A stretch of DNA of 64,000 bases, from assembly GCA_048569615.1 (NCBI GenBank), contig JBLIRK010000013.1, positions 1 to 64,000 of the forward strand. Reading direction: 5' to 3'. The notes beneath the pieces were generated by a model. That model saw nothing but the letters and a program-made list of their open reading frames with translations. It had not been told where the DNA came from and did not search any database. This stretch comes from JAYEPK01 sp048569615. Lineage in GTDB: Archaea > Thermoplasmatota > Penumbrarchaeia > Penumbrarchaeales > Penumbrarchaeaceae. Position numbers and translations under genes: made by a program. Shown here one piece after another: positions 42,301 to 50,600 of this stretch (the stretch's first letter is position 1; each line of letters starts with the position of its first letter).

Positions 42301-43091
42301 ACGAGGAGCCTCCCAAGCCCGACGGAATAACCATAAACCCCACTAAGCCCAAGGCCAAGGAGCAGGTGAACCTTTACGTGACACCCGTCGAGGACCCGGA
42401 CGGCGACAGGCTCACTTACAAGTGGGACTTCGGCGACGGATCAACCGGCGAGGGCGTCAACGTCAACCACACCTACACCACAAAGGGATGGAAGACGGTC
42501 CAGATGTGGGTCGAGGACGGACAGTTCTCCACCGAAAAGATATCCATCAGGATAGAGGTCCTACCCGAGGACTCGGCCGACGATGATGTAGTTGATGATG
42601 ACGATGATGTGGTCGATCCGGGCGATCCGCAATCGGAGGACAACACCCTGATCTACATCGCCATCGCGGGGATAATCTTCGTGGTGATAATCCTGGTGCT
42701 GCTGTTCCTGTTCCTCATCCTGAGGAAGAAGCCAGCACCGGCCGCACAGCAGTATCCCGGATACGACCAGGCCCAGCTTGGCTACTACGGAGCACAGGGA
42801 CTGCCTCCCGGATATATGGGAGAGCTGCCCCCGCAGCAGACACCTGAACTGCCACCGGCAAACGAAGGCTATCCACCTGAGCAGCTGCCCCCGGCAGGAG
42901 AGCAGGAAGCACCCTTCCAGCCCCAGCCCGAGGTCGCTCCCCAGGCACCGGCCGCGGAGGCCCCGGGAGCCCAGCCCGAGATGCAGCAGCAGGAACCCGA
43001 GCAGCCCTCGGGCAACGCCTGCCCGAGCTGCGGCTCGCCTGTGGATCCATCGTGGTTCCTCTGCCCCAACTGCAAGTCCCCCCTGCAGTAA
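39327..43091 (+). CDS. Surface protein with PPC-, cadherin- and PKD-like domains and a cytosolic zinc ribbon
   Basis: The 1254-residue protein has a signal peptide (SKWNKVLLAVMVVLVLSMP) and GGAGGA eight bases before its ATG. After about 120 residues come two domains with the IDWYQLDL and IDWYKFTG pattern of pre-peptidase C-terminal sandwiches. These are followed by an Ig-like region, cadherin-like repeats (VKEDEEFVFTI, VNDIPT) and a PKD domain (YKWDFGDGSTGEG, bases about 42410-42560). An Asp-rich linker leads to a transmembrane helix (residues about 1106-1131). The cytoplasmic tail is long and Pro/Gln/Gly-rich, and ends in a zinc ribbon, CPSCG...CPNC (Cys1232, 1235, 1246, 1249). The tail is probably an interaction module. 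A strong terminator follows 21 bases after the stop. Confidence 0.88.
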   Translation: MLSKWNKVLLAVMVVLVLSMPIGLVGAGSEDESAVETETADEVFNLEDDGISVTKLDTETMGAILGDIDLEDDLGLVRERQNLVGTQFDTSRLEGTMNMNPLGLEKVDAVKPSIYEKPPTRASDNEADDGDFINGSAFTNWGERVTGDLTWSNIQANIDGIDWYQLDLHNNVDPKANGLVNNVSITMDDYSSSDALYEYAEDWSDPQNPTLVSDYGDYMTMFVVLWDSFTGFSFLGGHEFFYDDGDDNDGWIPSENWTMNFITPVKAEGTNDPDGFGSGFTETGFMYIGITFGYWISNSAPATRDGFTTDYTFTINRATQPNDPGPSDWKNATAPRTGTIRLDSFYNPIDWYKFTGSDTTKLWNFTMSINWTRCNRGATQTMIYDNWVYVYFLTRNDGRDDIWGTSDDGFTGYLFHYTFFGIGSGGVFPNNGQLPARVNIWLKNNFTNAPADMRVAYVGLLQEPQEFSYQGSTITGQYYPSWKAFSDVNFQTTVGEYKDNEAPQITDVKLESNFDQDPTGGYYETEFTLFVTYMDPNNDPPDMINVFVDKDTPYEKKTDISTTPVDLFDTNYADGKRYKLEMVGEDLTDEPYPHTVHVNATDFVAARELRGAKDSLMYNYEEGIRVWDDVPVERNQNWQGIPELQEDDDPTYVPLEGFNGMFKDPENNFRSFRVWNKTTEEWDGDYDTALMHINITEWEGIWQAVITPKHNKHGTESVRFMGYDDHSSVNLTTSITIRPVNDPPKVTEIDVDGIKYQVDNTQPLRPIIHLEDKVDVKEDEEFVFTIIAEDTDDVADQSALEFSYMRAPLSDDWEEDPEVDYSTGEVIFTPTNDDVKAGNSKMVFTIDDNQEDGDIKLEVYFEITNVNDIPTIMIPTTTPRTWKQFQKISIRPLASDDDKGDTYTFSVNFDEAVGDEYDSVLDQLPYTDATKGIDWDINAATGDFWFQLDDQNIWKTPSGMVKSQEITLVFEVTDKAGDSATASIALVLNDENEEPPKPDGITINPTKPKAKEQVNLYVTPVEDPDGDRLTYKWDFGDGSTGEGVNVNHTYTTKGWKTVQMWVEDGQFSTEKISIRIEVLPEDSADDDVVDDDDDVVDPGDPQSEDNTLIYIAIAGIIFVVIILVLLFLFLILRKKPAPAAQQYPGYDQAQLGYYGAQGLPPGYMGELPPQQTPELPPANEGYPPEQLPPAGEQEAPFQPQPEVAPQAPAAEAPGAQPEMQQQEPEQPSGNACPSCGSPVDPSWFLCPNCKSPLQ

Positions 43092-43112
43092 TTGAAAAGG
43101 ACTGAGGGGAAC

Positions 43113-43145
43113 GGGGCGTCGCTTCGTGCGGCGCCCCTTTTTTTT
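43113..43145 (+). terminator. Hairpin terminator with T tract
   Basis: GGGGCGTCGC (43113-43122) pairs with GCGGCGCCCC (43128-43137) through ten base pairs, including one G-U, around the loop TTCGT. Eight T residues follow. Directly after them come nine A residues, so the convergent aIF2-beta transcript also meets a T tract here. This looks like a shared bidirectional terminator in the 72-base convergent gap. Confidence 0.75.
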
Positions 43146-43163
43146 AAAAAAAAATATTACTTT

Positions 43164-43793
43164 CTAATTTCCGATTACCCTGCCGACAACGATCGTACCG
43201 GAAACCTTCTCGACCTTGATCTTTACCCTGACGCCCTTGGCCACTCCAGGAACGTAGATGACGAATTTATCGACCTTGGCCAGTCCGTCACCCATTTTAC
43301 CAACATCCTGGATGAGGACCTCCAGCTCGTCTCCCGGAGTTATCTGCTTTCCCTGCTCCTTAGCGGTAAGGCCCTTCTTTACCTTGACAGGCCTCTTCGC
43401 CCCGCAGGCCATGCATTCTATCACCTGGGTCCTCCCTTCCTTCACAAGATGGGTGTCGGGCTTTCCGCACTCCCCGCAGATAACATATGTATTGACATAT
43501 TCCTCGATCTTGTCAAAGAGCTTTTCCTTGGGGATCTGGGATTTGAAGATGACCCTTCTCCCCTCCCTTGATCCGGCGGAGCCGAGTGACCGAAGTACGT
43601 GACCCAGCATATGATCGGCATCCCTGCGGACAGAATCCACGGTCTCCTGGAAATTCTTCCATACCGTGGTCCTTCCCTCGTACATGAGATCGAGCTCCGG
43701 CACAGACCACCTTTCCCCTTTATCGGATTCCTCATCGGGCATTGTCTCGTGGGCCCTCTTGAGCAGTGCCTCGTAATCGAACTCGTCAACCAT
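43164..43793 (-). CDS. eif2b: Translation initiation factor aIF2 beta fused to a TRAM domain
   Basis: The 209-residue protein begins with the aIF2-beta core (FDYEALLKRAHETMP, residues 5-19). The conserved helical domain follows, then the zinc ribbon CGECGKPDTHLVKEGRT...CMACGA with Cys106, 109, 127 and 130. A C-terminal TRAM domain (about residues 150-209; DELEVLIQDVGKMGDGLAKV) adds an RNA-binding beta-barrel that canonical aIF2-beta (about 135-145 residues) lacks. With alpha and gamma it brings initiator tRNA to the small subunit. The ATG at 43793 is preceded by GGGGG about eight bases upstream; the frame open to 43865 would overlap argS. A consensus TATA box precedes it, so it can be transcribed independently of argS. 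Confidence 0.92.
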   Translation of the reverse strand: MVDEFDYEALLKRAHETMPDEESDKGERWSVPELDLMYEGRTTVWKNFQETVDSVRRDADHMLGHVLRSLGSAGSREGRRVIFKSQIPKEKLFDKIEEYVNTYVICGECGKPDTHLVKEGRTQVIECMACGAKRPVKVKKGLTAKEQGKQITPGDELEVLIQDVGKMGDGLAKVDKFVIYVPGVAKGVRVKIKVEKVSGTIVVGRVIGN

Positions 43794-43833
43794 ATGGGAT
43801 GCCCCCTTTCGGTGGGTCTGATACATGGAGCCG

Positions 43834-43841
43834 TATATAAA
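43834..43841 (-). promoter_or_regulatory. TATA box (TTTATATA on the minus strand) for aIF2 beta
   Basis: TTTATATA is an ideal archaeal TATA sequence. It lies about 43 bases before the aIF2-beta ATG at 43793, predicting a start near 43811 and a leader of about 17 bases that holds the GGGGG site. It sits inside the 68-base gap after argS. Confidence 0.7.
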
Positions 43842-43861
43842 GAACGTGGTGGAAGGAGATT

Positions 43862-45643
43862 TCACATGGATTCCGGAGCGGCGATGCCCAGCACATCCAG
43901 ACCGTCGGCTACTACCCTCCGGAATATATCCACCAACGCTATCCTCGCCGCCCTCCTCGAGCTGTCCCCCTCGGCAAGGACGGGGCAGTCCCTGTAGAAA
44001 TCATTGAAGGCCGAGGCAAGCTCCACAAGGTACTGCGGCACAAGATGGACCTTTCTCTCCCCCGCAGCCTTCTCGACAACCATGGGGAACCTGAGCAATC
44101 CCTTGACCAGCTCCTTCTCGGAAGCCTCGACCAGATTGGTCCATTCCGGATCGGCGATCTTCTCCCCCTCCAGGTTCCTGAGGATCGAACATGCCCGGGC
44201 GTGGGAATACTGGACAAATGGAGCGGCGGAGCCCTCGAAATTCAAAGCGTCCTCCCAGCGGAACACTATCTTCTTCTCAGGCTGGACCCTGATCATGTTG
44301 AACCGGAGGGCTCCTATGCCAACGGCCCTGGATATCTCCTCCATCTCCTCCTCCGAAAGATCGGGTCTGCGTTTCATTACCTCTTCCCTCGCCCTGAATT
44401 CTGCTTCCTCCAGGAGGTCATCAAGGAAAACGACCCTGTTCCTCCGAGTGGACATCTTTCCCTCGGGGAGCGACACGAAGGAATAAAAGACAGTTTCGGG
44501 CATTTTCTCGGAACCGAGCTCCCTGAGGGCCATTGAAAGCATCATGGACTGGTACTTGTGGTCCTCACCGAGCACGTTCACTGCATGGTCGCATCTGGAA
44601 AGTTTCCATTTATGGTAGGCGAGGTCCCTTGTGGTATAAAGGGCGGAGCCGTCCGACCTCGTGAAGACGAATCTCCTTTTGAATTTATCATCGTCGCCCC
44701 CCTTCACCTCTCCGGAGAGGTCCAGGTAGCTTGCCCCGTTCTCCTCCCGGCACAGTGGGCTCTTCTTAAGCCCCTCTATCACGCCCAAGAGAGAGTGGTC
44801 CTCGACGACCTGGGATTCGAACACGAATGAATCGAAGTCCACGGCCATTTTCCTAAGGGATGCCGTCATCCCCTTCAGCACCCTTTCGCAGGCATCCCTC
44901 ACATCCCTGACAGTGATACTTCCATCCTCATCGAGGGCCCTATCGAAATCACCGTCCTTGACGGCCTCCTCGTAGGAGAGCAGGAGATCGTTTATCCTCT
45001 TCTCCACCAGGGGATCCCCTTCCATCCTTGAGTTTGCGGCCTGATAGTACCTGACGAGATCATGGTCCGGTTTGTCCATACCGGGCTCCGAAAGCGTCGA
45101 TGGGGAGATGTTGTGGATGCCCCAGACAAGGATCATCACCTGCTTGCCCATATCGTTGACCCAGTACTGTGCCTCTACCGGATAGCCTGCAAACCTTAGA
45201 AGCCGCACGAGGGTGTCGCCTATTATCGGGTTCCTTGCCCTGCCCACGTGAAACGGTCCGTTAGGATTTGCGGACGTATGCTCCACTATGAATAGCTCGT
45301 CCTTATCCGGTCCCTTCCCGAACCTGGAAAGCTCGGACCATAGATGAGCACCTCCCTCCACGATGTACCTGTCGAGGTCGAAGTGGCAGTTGAGGTACCC
45401 TTCCGAAACCGTCAGGGACCATCGGTCGTCCGCGGGTACGGCATCCTTGATCGAATCCGCGATCTCCCCGGGACCCTTCCGGAGCTCCTTAGCCAGCGGG
45501 AATGTCACCAGACAGAGGTCCGCATGACCCGACCTGGGTGTCTCAATGACCGGATCCGCGACAATTCCCAATCTTCGGAAGGCAGCGGCAACTGCTTCCC
45601 GGAACGCCTCTTCGTAGGTCACGGCTGGATTGGGATACGCCAT
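43862..45643 (-). CDS. argS: Arginyl-tRNA synthetase
   Basis: The 593-residue class I synthetase attaches arginine to tRNA-Arg in the cytosol. An N-terminal Add-1-like domain (residues 1-110) precedes the signature EHTSANPNGPFHVGRARN. There HVGR (132-135) replaces HIGH, as in many ArgRS. A KMSK-like loop is present as GKMSTRRN near residue 396. The C-terminal anticodon-binding DALR domain is recognisable (FVQYSHARACSILRNLE, then the AFNDFYRDCPVL segment). GGAGGT lies nine bases before the ATG at 45643. It diverges from the radB-linked gene across a 95-base gap, in which I see only weak TATA-like sequence (45684-45693). The aIF2-beta gene follows after 68 bases. Confidence 0.95.
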   Translation of the reverse strand: MAYPNPAVTYEEAFREAVAAAFRRLGIVADPVIETPRSGHADLCLVTFPLAKELRKGPGEIADSIKDAVPADDRWSLTVSEGYLNCHFDLDRYIVEGGAHLWSELSRFGKGPDKDELFIVEHTSANPNGPFHVGRARNPIIGDTLVRLLRFAGYPVEAQYWVNDMGKQVMILVWGIHNISPSTLSEPGMDKPDHDLVRYYQAANSRMEGDPLVEKRINDLLLSYEEAVKDGDFDRALDEDGSITVRDVRDACERVLKGMTASLRKMAVDFDSFVFESQVVEDHSLLGVIEGLKKSPLCREENGASYLDLSGEVKGGDDDKFKRRFVFTRSDGSALYTTRDLAYHKWKLSRCDHAVNVLGEDHKYQSMMLSMALRELGSEKMPETVFYSFVSLPEGKMSTRRNRVVFLDDLLEEAEFRAREEVMKRRPDLSEEEMEEISRAVGIGALRFNMIRVQPEKKIVFRWEDALNFEGSAAPFVQYSHARACSILRNLEGEKIADPEWTNLVEASEKELVKGLLRFPMVVEKAAGERKVHLVPQYLVELASAFNDFYRDCPVLAEGDSSRRAARIALVDIFRRVVADGLDVLGIAAPESM

Positions 45644-45738
45644 GAATGGTGTACCTCCATCCCGATTTTAACATTTGCCCAAGGTTCATAAGGTTTTTCT
45701 AATCTCTAGCGTATCGGGAGGCAACAGGTTGGAAAGAG

Positions 45739-46809
45739 ATGAACGGAGACCCGGTCGGCCAAATCCTTCCCGAAGAGGTGATCATTCGCCTCAGGGCCAA
45801 GATGGAGGACAACTCGTATAACTCATTCAAGGAGGGCGGGCGGTGCTTTCTGGCCTTCAGGGTACCCGGAGAGAAGATCGATCTGCTCAGGTCCCTCGAG
45901 TATATGGCCGAGTTCATGGACGAGGAGGACATGGAATCCGCCGAGAAGGTGATACTGATCTCCGACAGGAACTACGAGATGACGCCTGCCGAGGTCATTG
46001 GTCCTAAAATGGAAACTAAGAAGAGAGATGATGAAAAACTCTACGGAGAGCTGAAGGAGAAGCTCTCCAGAAAAATGGAGCCCCTGGTTTTCACGATAGA
46101 GAATGACATACTTGAGCTCTACAGGATCGCGATCAGAATGGATGGCTCAATAAACCGAACCGACAGCTCTGTCGGGCTGGACCTGATCAAGGTGGAGCTC
46201 CCCAAGGAGGGCGAGGTGATCTATCTGATCTTCGATGATGGTTACAGGAAGCTCGCGAGGGGCGACGTTTCGGCACTCGCCGACAACGCTATGAGCGGGT
46301 TGAGGATGGGACCCGCCCTGGCAAAGGATCCCGCCCAGACCAAGTTGGGAAAGCTTGAAGGAATGGATGATAGAAAGAGCGGGCCGTCAACCCAAGAGAA
46401 AAAGGGCATTAAGGGAGGACCGGAAGCTACCTCCGCAATATCGAGGAAAGAGCAGGAACTTGCCCGGGATGATCCGAAGGTTCTGCTCAGAGACCTGGCC
46501 AAGAAGATCGTTCCGCTCGGATACAGGCAGGACACACTCTTCTCCAGGAAGGATGTCAATCAGCTGTTCTTCGTGGGAATGTCCGGGCCGGCGCTCTTCG
46601 TCAAGATACTGTCCGAAAGGGAGGAGCTCCCATCCTTCCTCAGGGTCCTTGAACACAGGAAGGATGCACTTGGAGTGCTCATAACCAAGGATTGGCACCC
46701 CGACATCGAAGCCCTGTCGAGGATAAGGGGTTTCATATACCTCGACTGGAGAAGGGCATGGAGGGCCGACGAAGTCATTGGCAGCGTTGTCAAGGGAGGC
46801 GGGATATGA
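45739..46809 (+). CDS. Uncharacterised protein translationally coupled to radB
   Basis: I do not recognise this 356-residue cytosolic protein. The first 170 residues are acidic and alpha/beta (GGRCFLAFRVPGEKIDLL, YMAEFMDEEDMESAEKVILI). A disordered charged linker spans about residues 205-250. The last 100 residues form a separate domain: RKDVNQLFFVGMSGPALFVK, then HRKDALGVLITKDW, then SRIRGFIYLDWRRAW. That pattern recalls Rossmann-like or nuclease-like sensor domains, but no catalytic motif can be named. The stop overlaps the radB start in ATGA, so the two proteins are made together, which suggests a role in recombination or DNA repair. This is inferred from context only. Confidence 0.75.
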   Translation: MNGDPVGQILPEEVIIRLRAKMEDNSYNSFKEGGRCFLAFRVPGEKIDLLRSLEYMAEFMDEEDMESAEKVILISDRNYEMTPAEVIGPKMETKKRDDEKLYGELKEKLSRKMEPLVFTIENDILELYRIAIRMDGSINRTDSSVGLDLIKVELPKEGEVIYLIFDDGYRKLARGDVSALADNAMSGLRMGPALAKDPAQTKLGKLEGMDDRKSGPSTQEKKGIKGGPEATSAISRKEQELARDDPKVLLRDLAKKIVPLGYRQDTLFSRKDVNQLFFVGMSGPALFVKILSEREELPSFLRVLEHRKDALGVLITKDWHPDIEALSRIRGFIYLDWRRAWRADEVIGSVVKGGGI

Positions 46810-47552
46810 ACAGGGTGCCTACGGGATGCGGCGCCCTTGACAGGATCCTTGGGGGTGGCATCGAAAGCTCGGCGATCACCCAGCTATTCGGCGAAGGGGG
46901 CTCCGGAAAGACCAACATCTGCCTCCAGGTGGCCAGGAACGTGATCCAGGCAGGACAGAAGGTGATCTACATCGATACCGAGGGGGTATCGATGGAAAGG
47001 TTCGAGCAGATATGCGGCGGGGAGAGGAAATACTCGGTACTCAGCAGGGAAGTCCTATTTTTTCAACCTATGAACTCCGATCAGCTAAGGGACGCCATGG
47101 CATCCACCATGAAGCTGGCGGGCAAGGATCTCCACATAGGTCTTGTTGTGCTTGATTCGGCCACGGTTTTTTACAGGATGAACTTCGGGTCGAAGAAGGA
47201 CGAGGAGAATCGGAGGGAGATCGGCAATGTTATACTTGACCTGATGAACGTCTCCCGCAAGCAGGACATACCGGTACTCATCACGACCCAGGTGTATTCA
47301 AGCCAGGGGCCCCAGGACATCCGCCCGCTGGGAGGCCACTCATTGGCCCATAACTGCAAAGTCATCATAAGACTGGAAAAGCTCGGAGAGGGCGGTTACA
47401 GGAAAGCAACCGTCACCAAACACAGGTCCATGCCCACGGGAGAGCCTGCTTACTTCAAGCTCAGCGAGTGCGGACTCGAGGACCTCGACGATGAGGAGAT
47501 GGATTTCATACCCGCAAGGGACAGCATCGCAAGGGCCAATTACGGTCTGTGA
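46806..47552 (+). CDS. radB: RadB recombinase paralogue
   Basis: The 248-residue RecA-fold ATPase matches euryarchaeal RadB: it lacks the N-terminal helix-hairpin-helix domain of RadA and starts directly with RVPTGCGALDRILGGGI. Walker A is GEGGSGKTN (residues 29-37). Walker B is LHIGLVVLDSA. ITTQVYSSQG and PLGGHSLAHNCKVIIRLEK are the later RecA-family motifs. RadB assists RadA in homologous recombination. The ATG overlaps the preceding stop in ATGA; the longer frame to 46692 would overlap that gene. The 142-base gap that follows leads into the Ig-repeat giants. Confidence 0.93.
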   Translation: MNRVPTGCGALDRILGGGIESSAITQLFGEGGSGKTNICLQVARNVIQAGQKVIYIDTEGVSMERFEQICGGERKYSVLSREVLFFQPMNSDQLRDAMASTMKLAGKDLHIGLVVLDSATVFYRMNFGSKKDEENRREIGNVILDLMNVSRKQDIPVLITTQVYSSQGPQDIRPLGGHSLAHNCKVIIRLEKLGEGGYRKATVTKHRSMPTGEPAYFKLSECGLEDLDDEEMDFIPARDSIARANYGL

Positions 47553-47583
47553 GATATCCTGTTTGATAGCAGGAGGGATAATG

Positions 47584-47591
47584 TTTTAATA
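47584..47591 (+). promoter_or_regulatory. Possible TATA box (TTTTAATA) for the 47695 gene
   Basis: TTTTAATA lies about 105 bases before the ATG at 47695, inside the 142-base gap after radB. A start near 47613 would give a leader of about 80 bases ending in GGGAGGG. A second AT-rich stretch nearer the gene (47669-47680) is an alternative. Confidence 0.3.
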
Positions 47592-47694
47592 TTGTACAGA
47601 GAACACTATCACATGCAGCCCAATCCCTACCTCAAAGGCCGATTCTTTTGGTTTTAAGGTATGGGATTCTAATAAAGAAAAGGGAGGGCATCTG

Positions 47695-50600
47695 ATGGTA
47701 TTTGGAAAGAAAGACAATAAACGAGGTTTGATGGCATCAAAGAGATTTTTGATCATAGGATCCGTGGTAATCCTTCTTGGAGCGCTTCTGGTTTATTTAC
47801 CCGATGAGGTCTCGGCAGAGACGAAACCCGGAGGAACCCTCAAGAACGACCAACCGGCCAGAGTTTATACCACTGGATGGTGGTGGAGCACAATTCCTGA
47901 CGAGCTGACCTTCAAGGTCCCTACTAAGACCAATCATTACACGGCAATTGCCGTCCATAATAGGCAATCCGGAGAAGATTTCGACCTTTTCGCTTACAAC
48001 GATTACGACATGACGCAGAGGATCACGTCCTCTACCAAGGGAAGCAATGTCATAGACTTTGTTGTCATAGACGGACACACATATACTGGCGCCTACAAGT
48101 ACGCCAAGGTCATCAAGTTCACGGGGCAGGACTGGACCTCGGGAATCAGGATCGAATCCGACTATCATACAGTCGCTGCCGACCTGTTCGGATCGGATCC
48201 CGATGCGGACGGTTACCTCAAGGTCGGAGAGAGGAGGTATTCCATGTTCGAATATCATGGAACATCCACCTACGACGGGACGTTGAGGGGGGATTACCCA
48301 TTGGTAAATATGTATGATGTCTATCTCGATGCTGGGGGCACATACGACTTCGATCTATACTCGGTTCCATCCGGAGAGCGGCTCTCGATGTATCTGCTGA
48401 AGGGCTCCGGGAATTCGGACGATGCCCTTGTTTCAGATACCTCATCTTCCTCGGGAGGCTCGTTGAGCTTCAATTACCAACCTGAAACCTCAGGTTACTA
48501 TGGACTGTGCGTGATCGATGAGAACCAGGGATATACCAGCACAGACAACTACACGGTTGTTATAACATCGGATTTCAGCCTATCGGCAAACCCTGTTTCC
48601 AAGCTCATTGCGCCTGGAATGAACGCTTCCTACGAGATCAGCTTGAAATCCCTGGGAGTGACAAAGGACATCGACCTTCACTACAGATGGGTGGATAGCG
48701 GTGGCACTCCTATCGCAACACCAGCCGGAGCAGTTGCAACATTAGGTAAATCAAAGGTAAATACAGGAGGTGTGGGAACGGAGAAGATCTACCTCAACGT
48801 TTCAACATCGGGCTCCTTCAGCGCGGGTACCTATTACCTTACGGTCTATGGGAATGACACCGGATACAATGGAAACACCCGAAGCACGAAGGTCCTTCTA
48901 AGGGTTTCGACAAATCCGGACTTCTTCCTGACCGGCTCACCGGCGTTGAAGGCCATTTCACCCGGTTCGAACGCAGTCTATTCCCTAAGTATGGAAACCA
49001 TCAATAATTACGGGAACAACGTCAGCCTTTCGGCAACTGTGGACAGGGGTAGTTCGAACTTCGGCTTCTCATACTCACCGACTCAGATAAACCGATCACG
49101 CACATCTTCCACCCTCACTGTCACAGCAGGGTCCAACACTCCAATAGGCATCTACAATATCTCCATGAGGGGGTCCGATGGGGCATTGATCAGATATGCT
49201 AATGTTACCCTTCGCATCAAGGAGCCCATATCCATCGATGTCATCTCGCCTTCACTGGAAGAGATCGTTTCTGGGGTTTATACCTTCAAGGTCAAAGCGG
49301 GGACCCCCGACGAGGTCAAATCGGTAAAGATCACTTTTGGCGGGAAGATGAGGGCTGCCGGGACCCTGAACACCTACTACAGTATCTCCAGCCAAACCTG
49401 GGAACGGTCAGTCAATACTTTCACATTTGCAGACGGCCTATGCTGGTTAAACATCACGGCCGAAGATTACGGTGGTGGGATAACCACCTTTGGTCCTAGG
49501 AACTACACACTTTCCAATTCCGCACCCAATCCAATTATCAATACTCCAAAGGACCGCTCATACGTCACCGGTACGAACATGCCCATCTCCGTGAACACCA
49601 CATCGTATGTCATATCATGCAGATTCAAGGTCGATCAGAATGCATGGTCCCCACTGATACGGAATTTGAATACATGGACAGGGACCTACGATACCACACA
49701 GATTACCGACGGAGAGCACACCTTGACCATCGAGGCAAAGGACTCGGCGGGCCTTTCCGGAGAATCCACTATTACGATATTCATCGACAATTCGAAACCC
49801 ACCTCGAACATCAACTCACCGATCGACGGTCAGTATATCGAGGGTTCCTATACTTTCAGAGTGGTGGCAACCGATACAGTGGGAGTCAACCATGTGGACA
49901 TCAACATCTTTGGCAAGAATATCACACTTCCATACAACCCCATAACATCATCCTACGAATACACCGTGGCGACCTCCACAAAACCGGACGGGATTTATTC
50001 CGTCTATGCGGTCGCCTACGACAATGTCAACCAGTCTAAAAAGAGCGAAATTGTAATATTTAGCATAGATAACAACGCCCCCTCACTGAATATCGTCAAG
50101 CCCATTGACGAGGAGATAATAGGCGGGAATTACACCCTGACGGTGACCTCCTCCGATTTCTTCCTGAATTCCGTGAAATACAGAATCGATTCCATGGGTT
50201 GGCAGTCCTTTAACGGGGTCGAACCGACCTGGTCAAAGGTTCTGAATACCAAGAACCTGACCGACGGAAGACACCTACTTACCGTGCGGTCCGTGGATAA
50301 TCTGTCCCACGTCACGGAGCAATCCATCGACATAATCGTTGATAACACGAATCCGACCTGCAATATGGTCTCGCCCTTTACGGACCAGTTCCTGGCCGGA
50401 GTGTACACGTTCAAGGTCTCGGCATCTGACACAGTTGGCATCGACAAGGTGGACCTGAACATATTCTCCGATACGGTCCAGACCACCTTCAACAGACAGA
50501 CAGGCTACTATGAATACCAGATCAATACGCTCACCGTTCCTGACGGCATCTATACCGTTACATCATTTGCATACGATCTCAGCGGCAAGGTTACCGCCTC

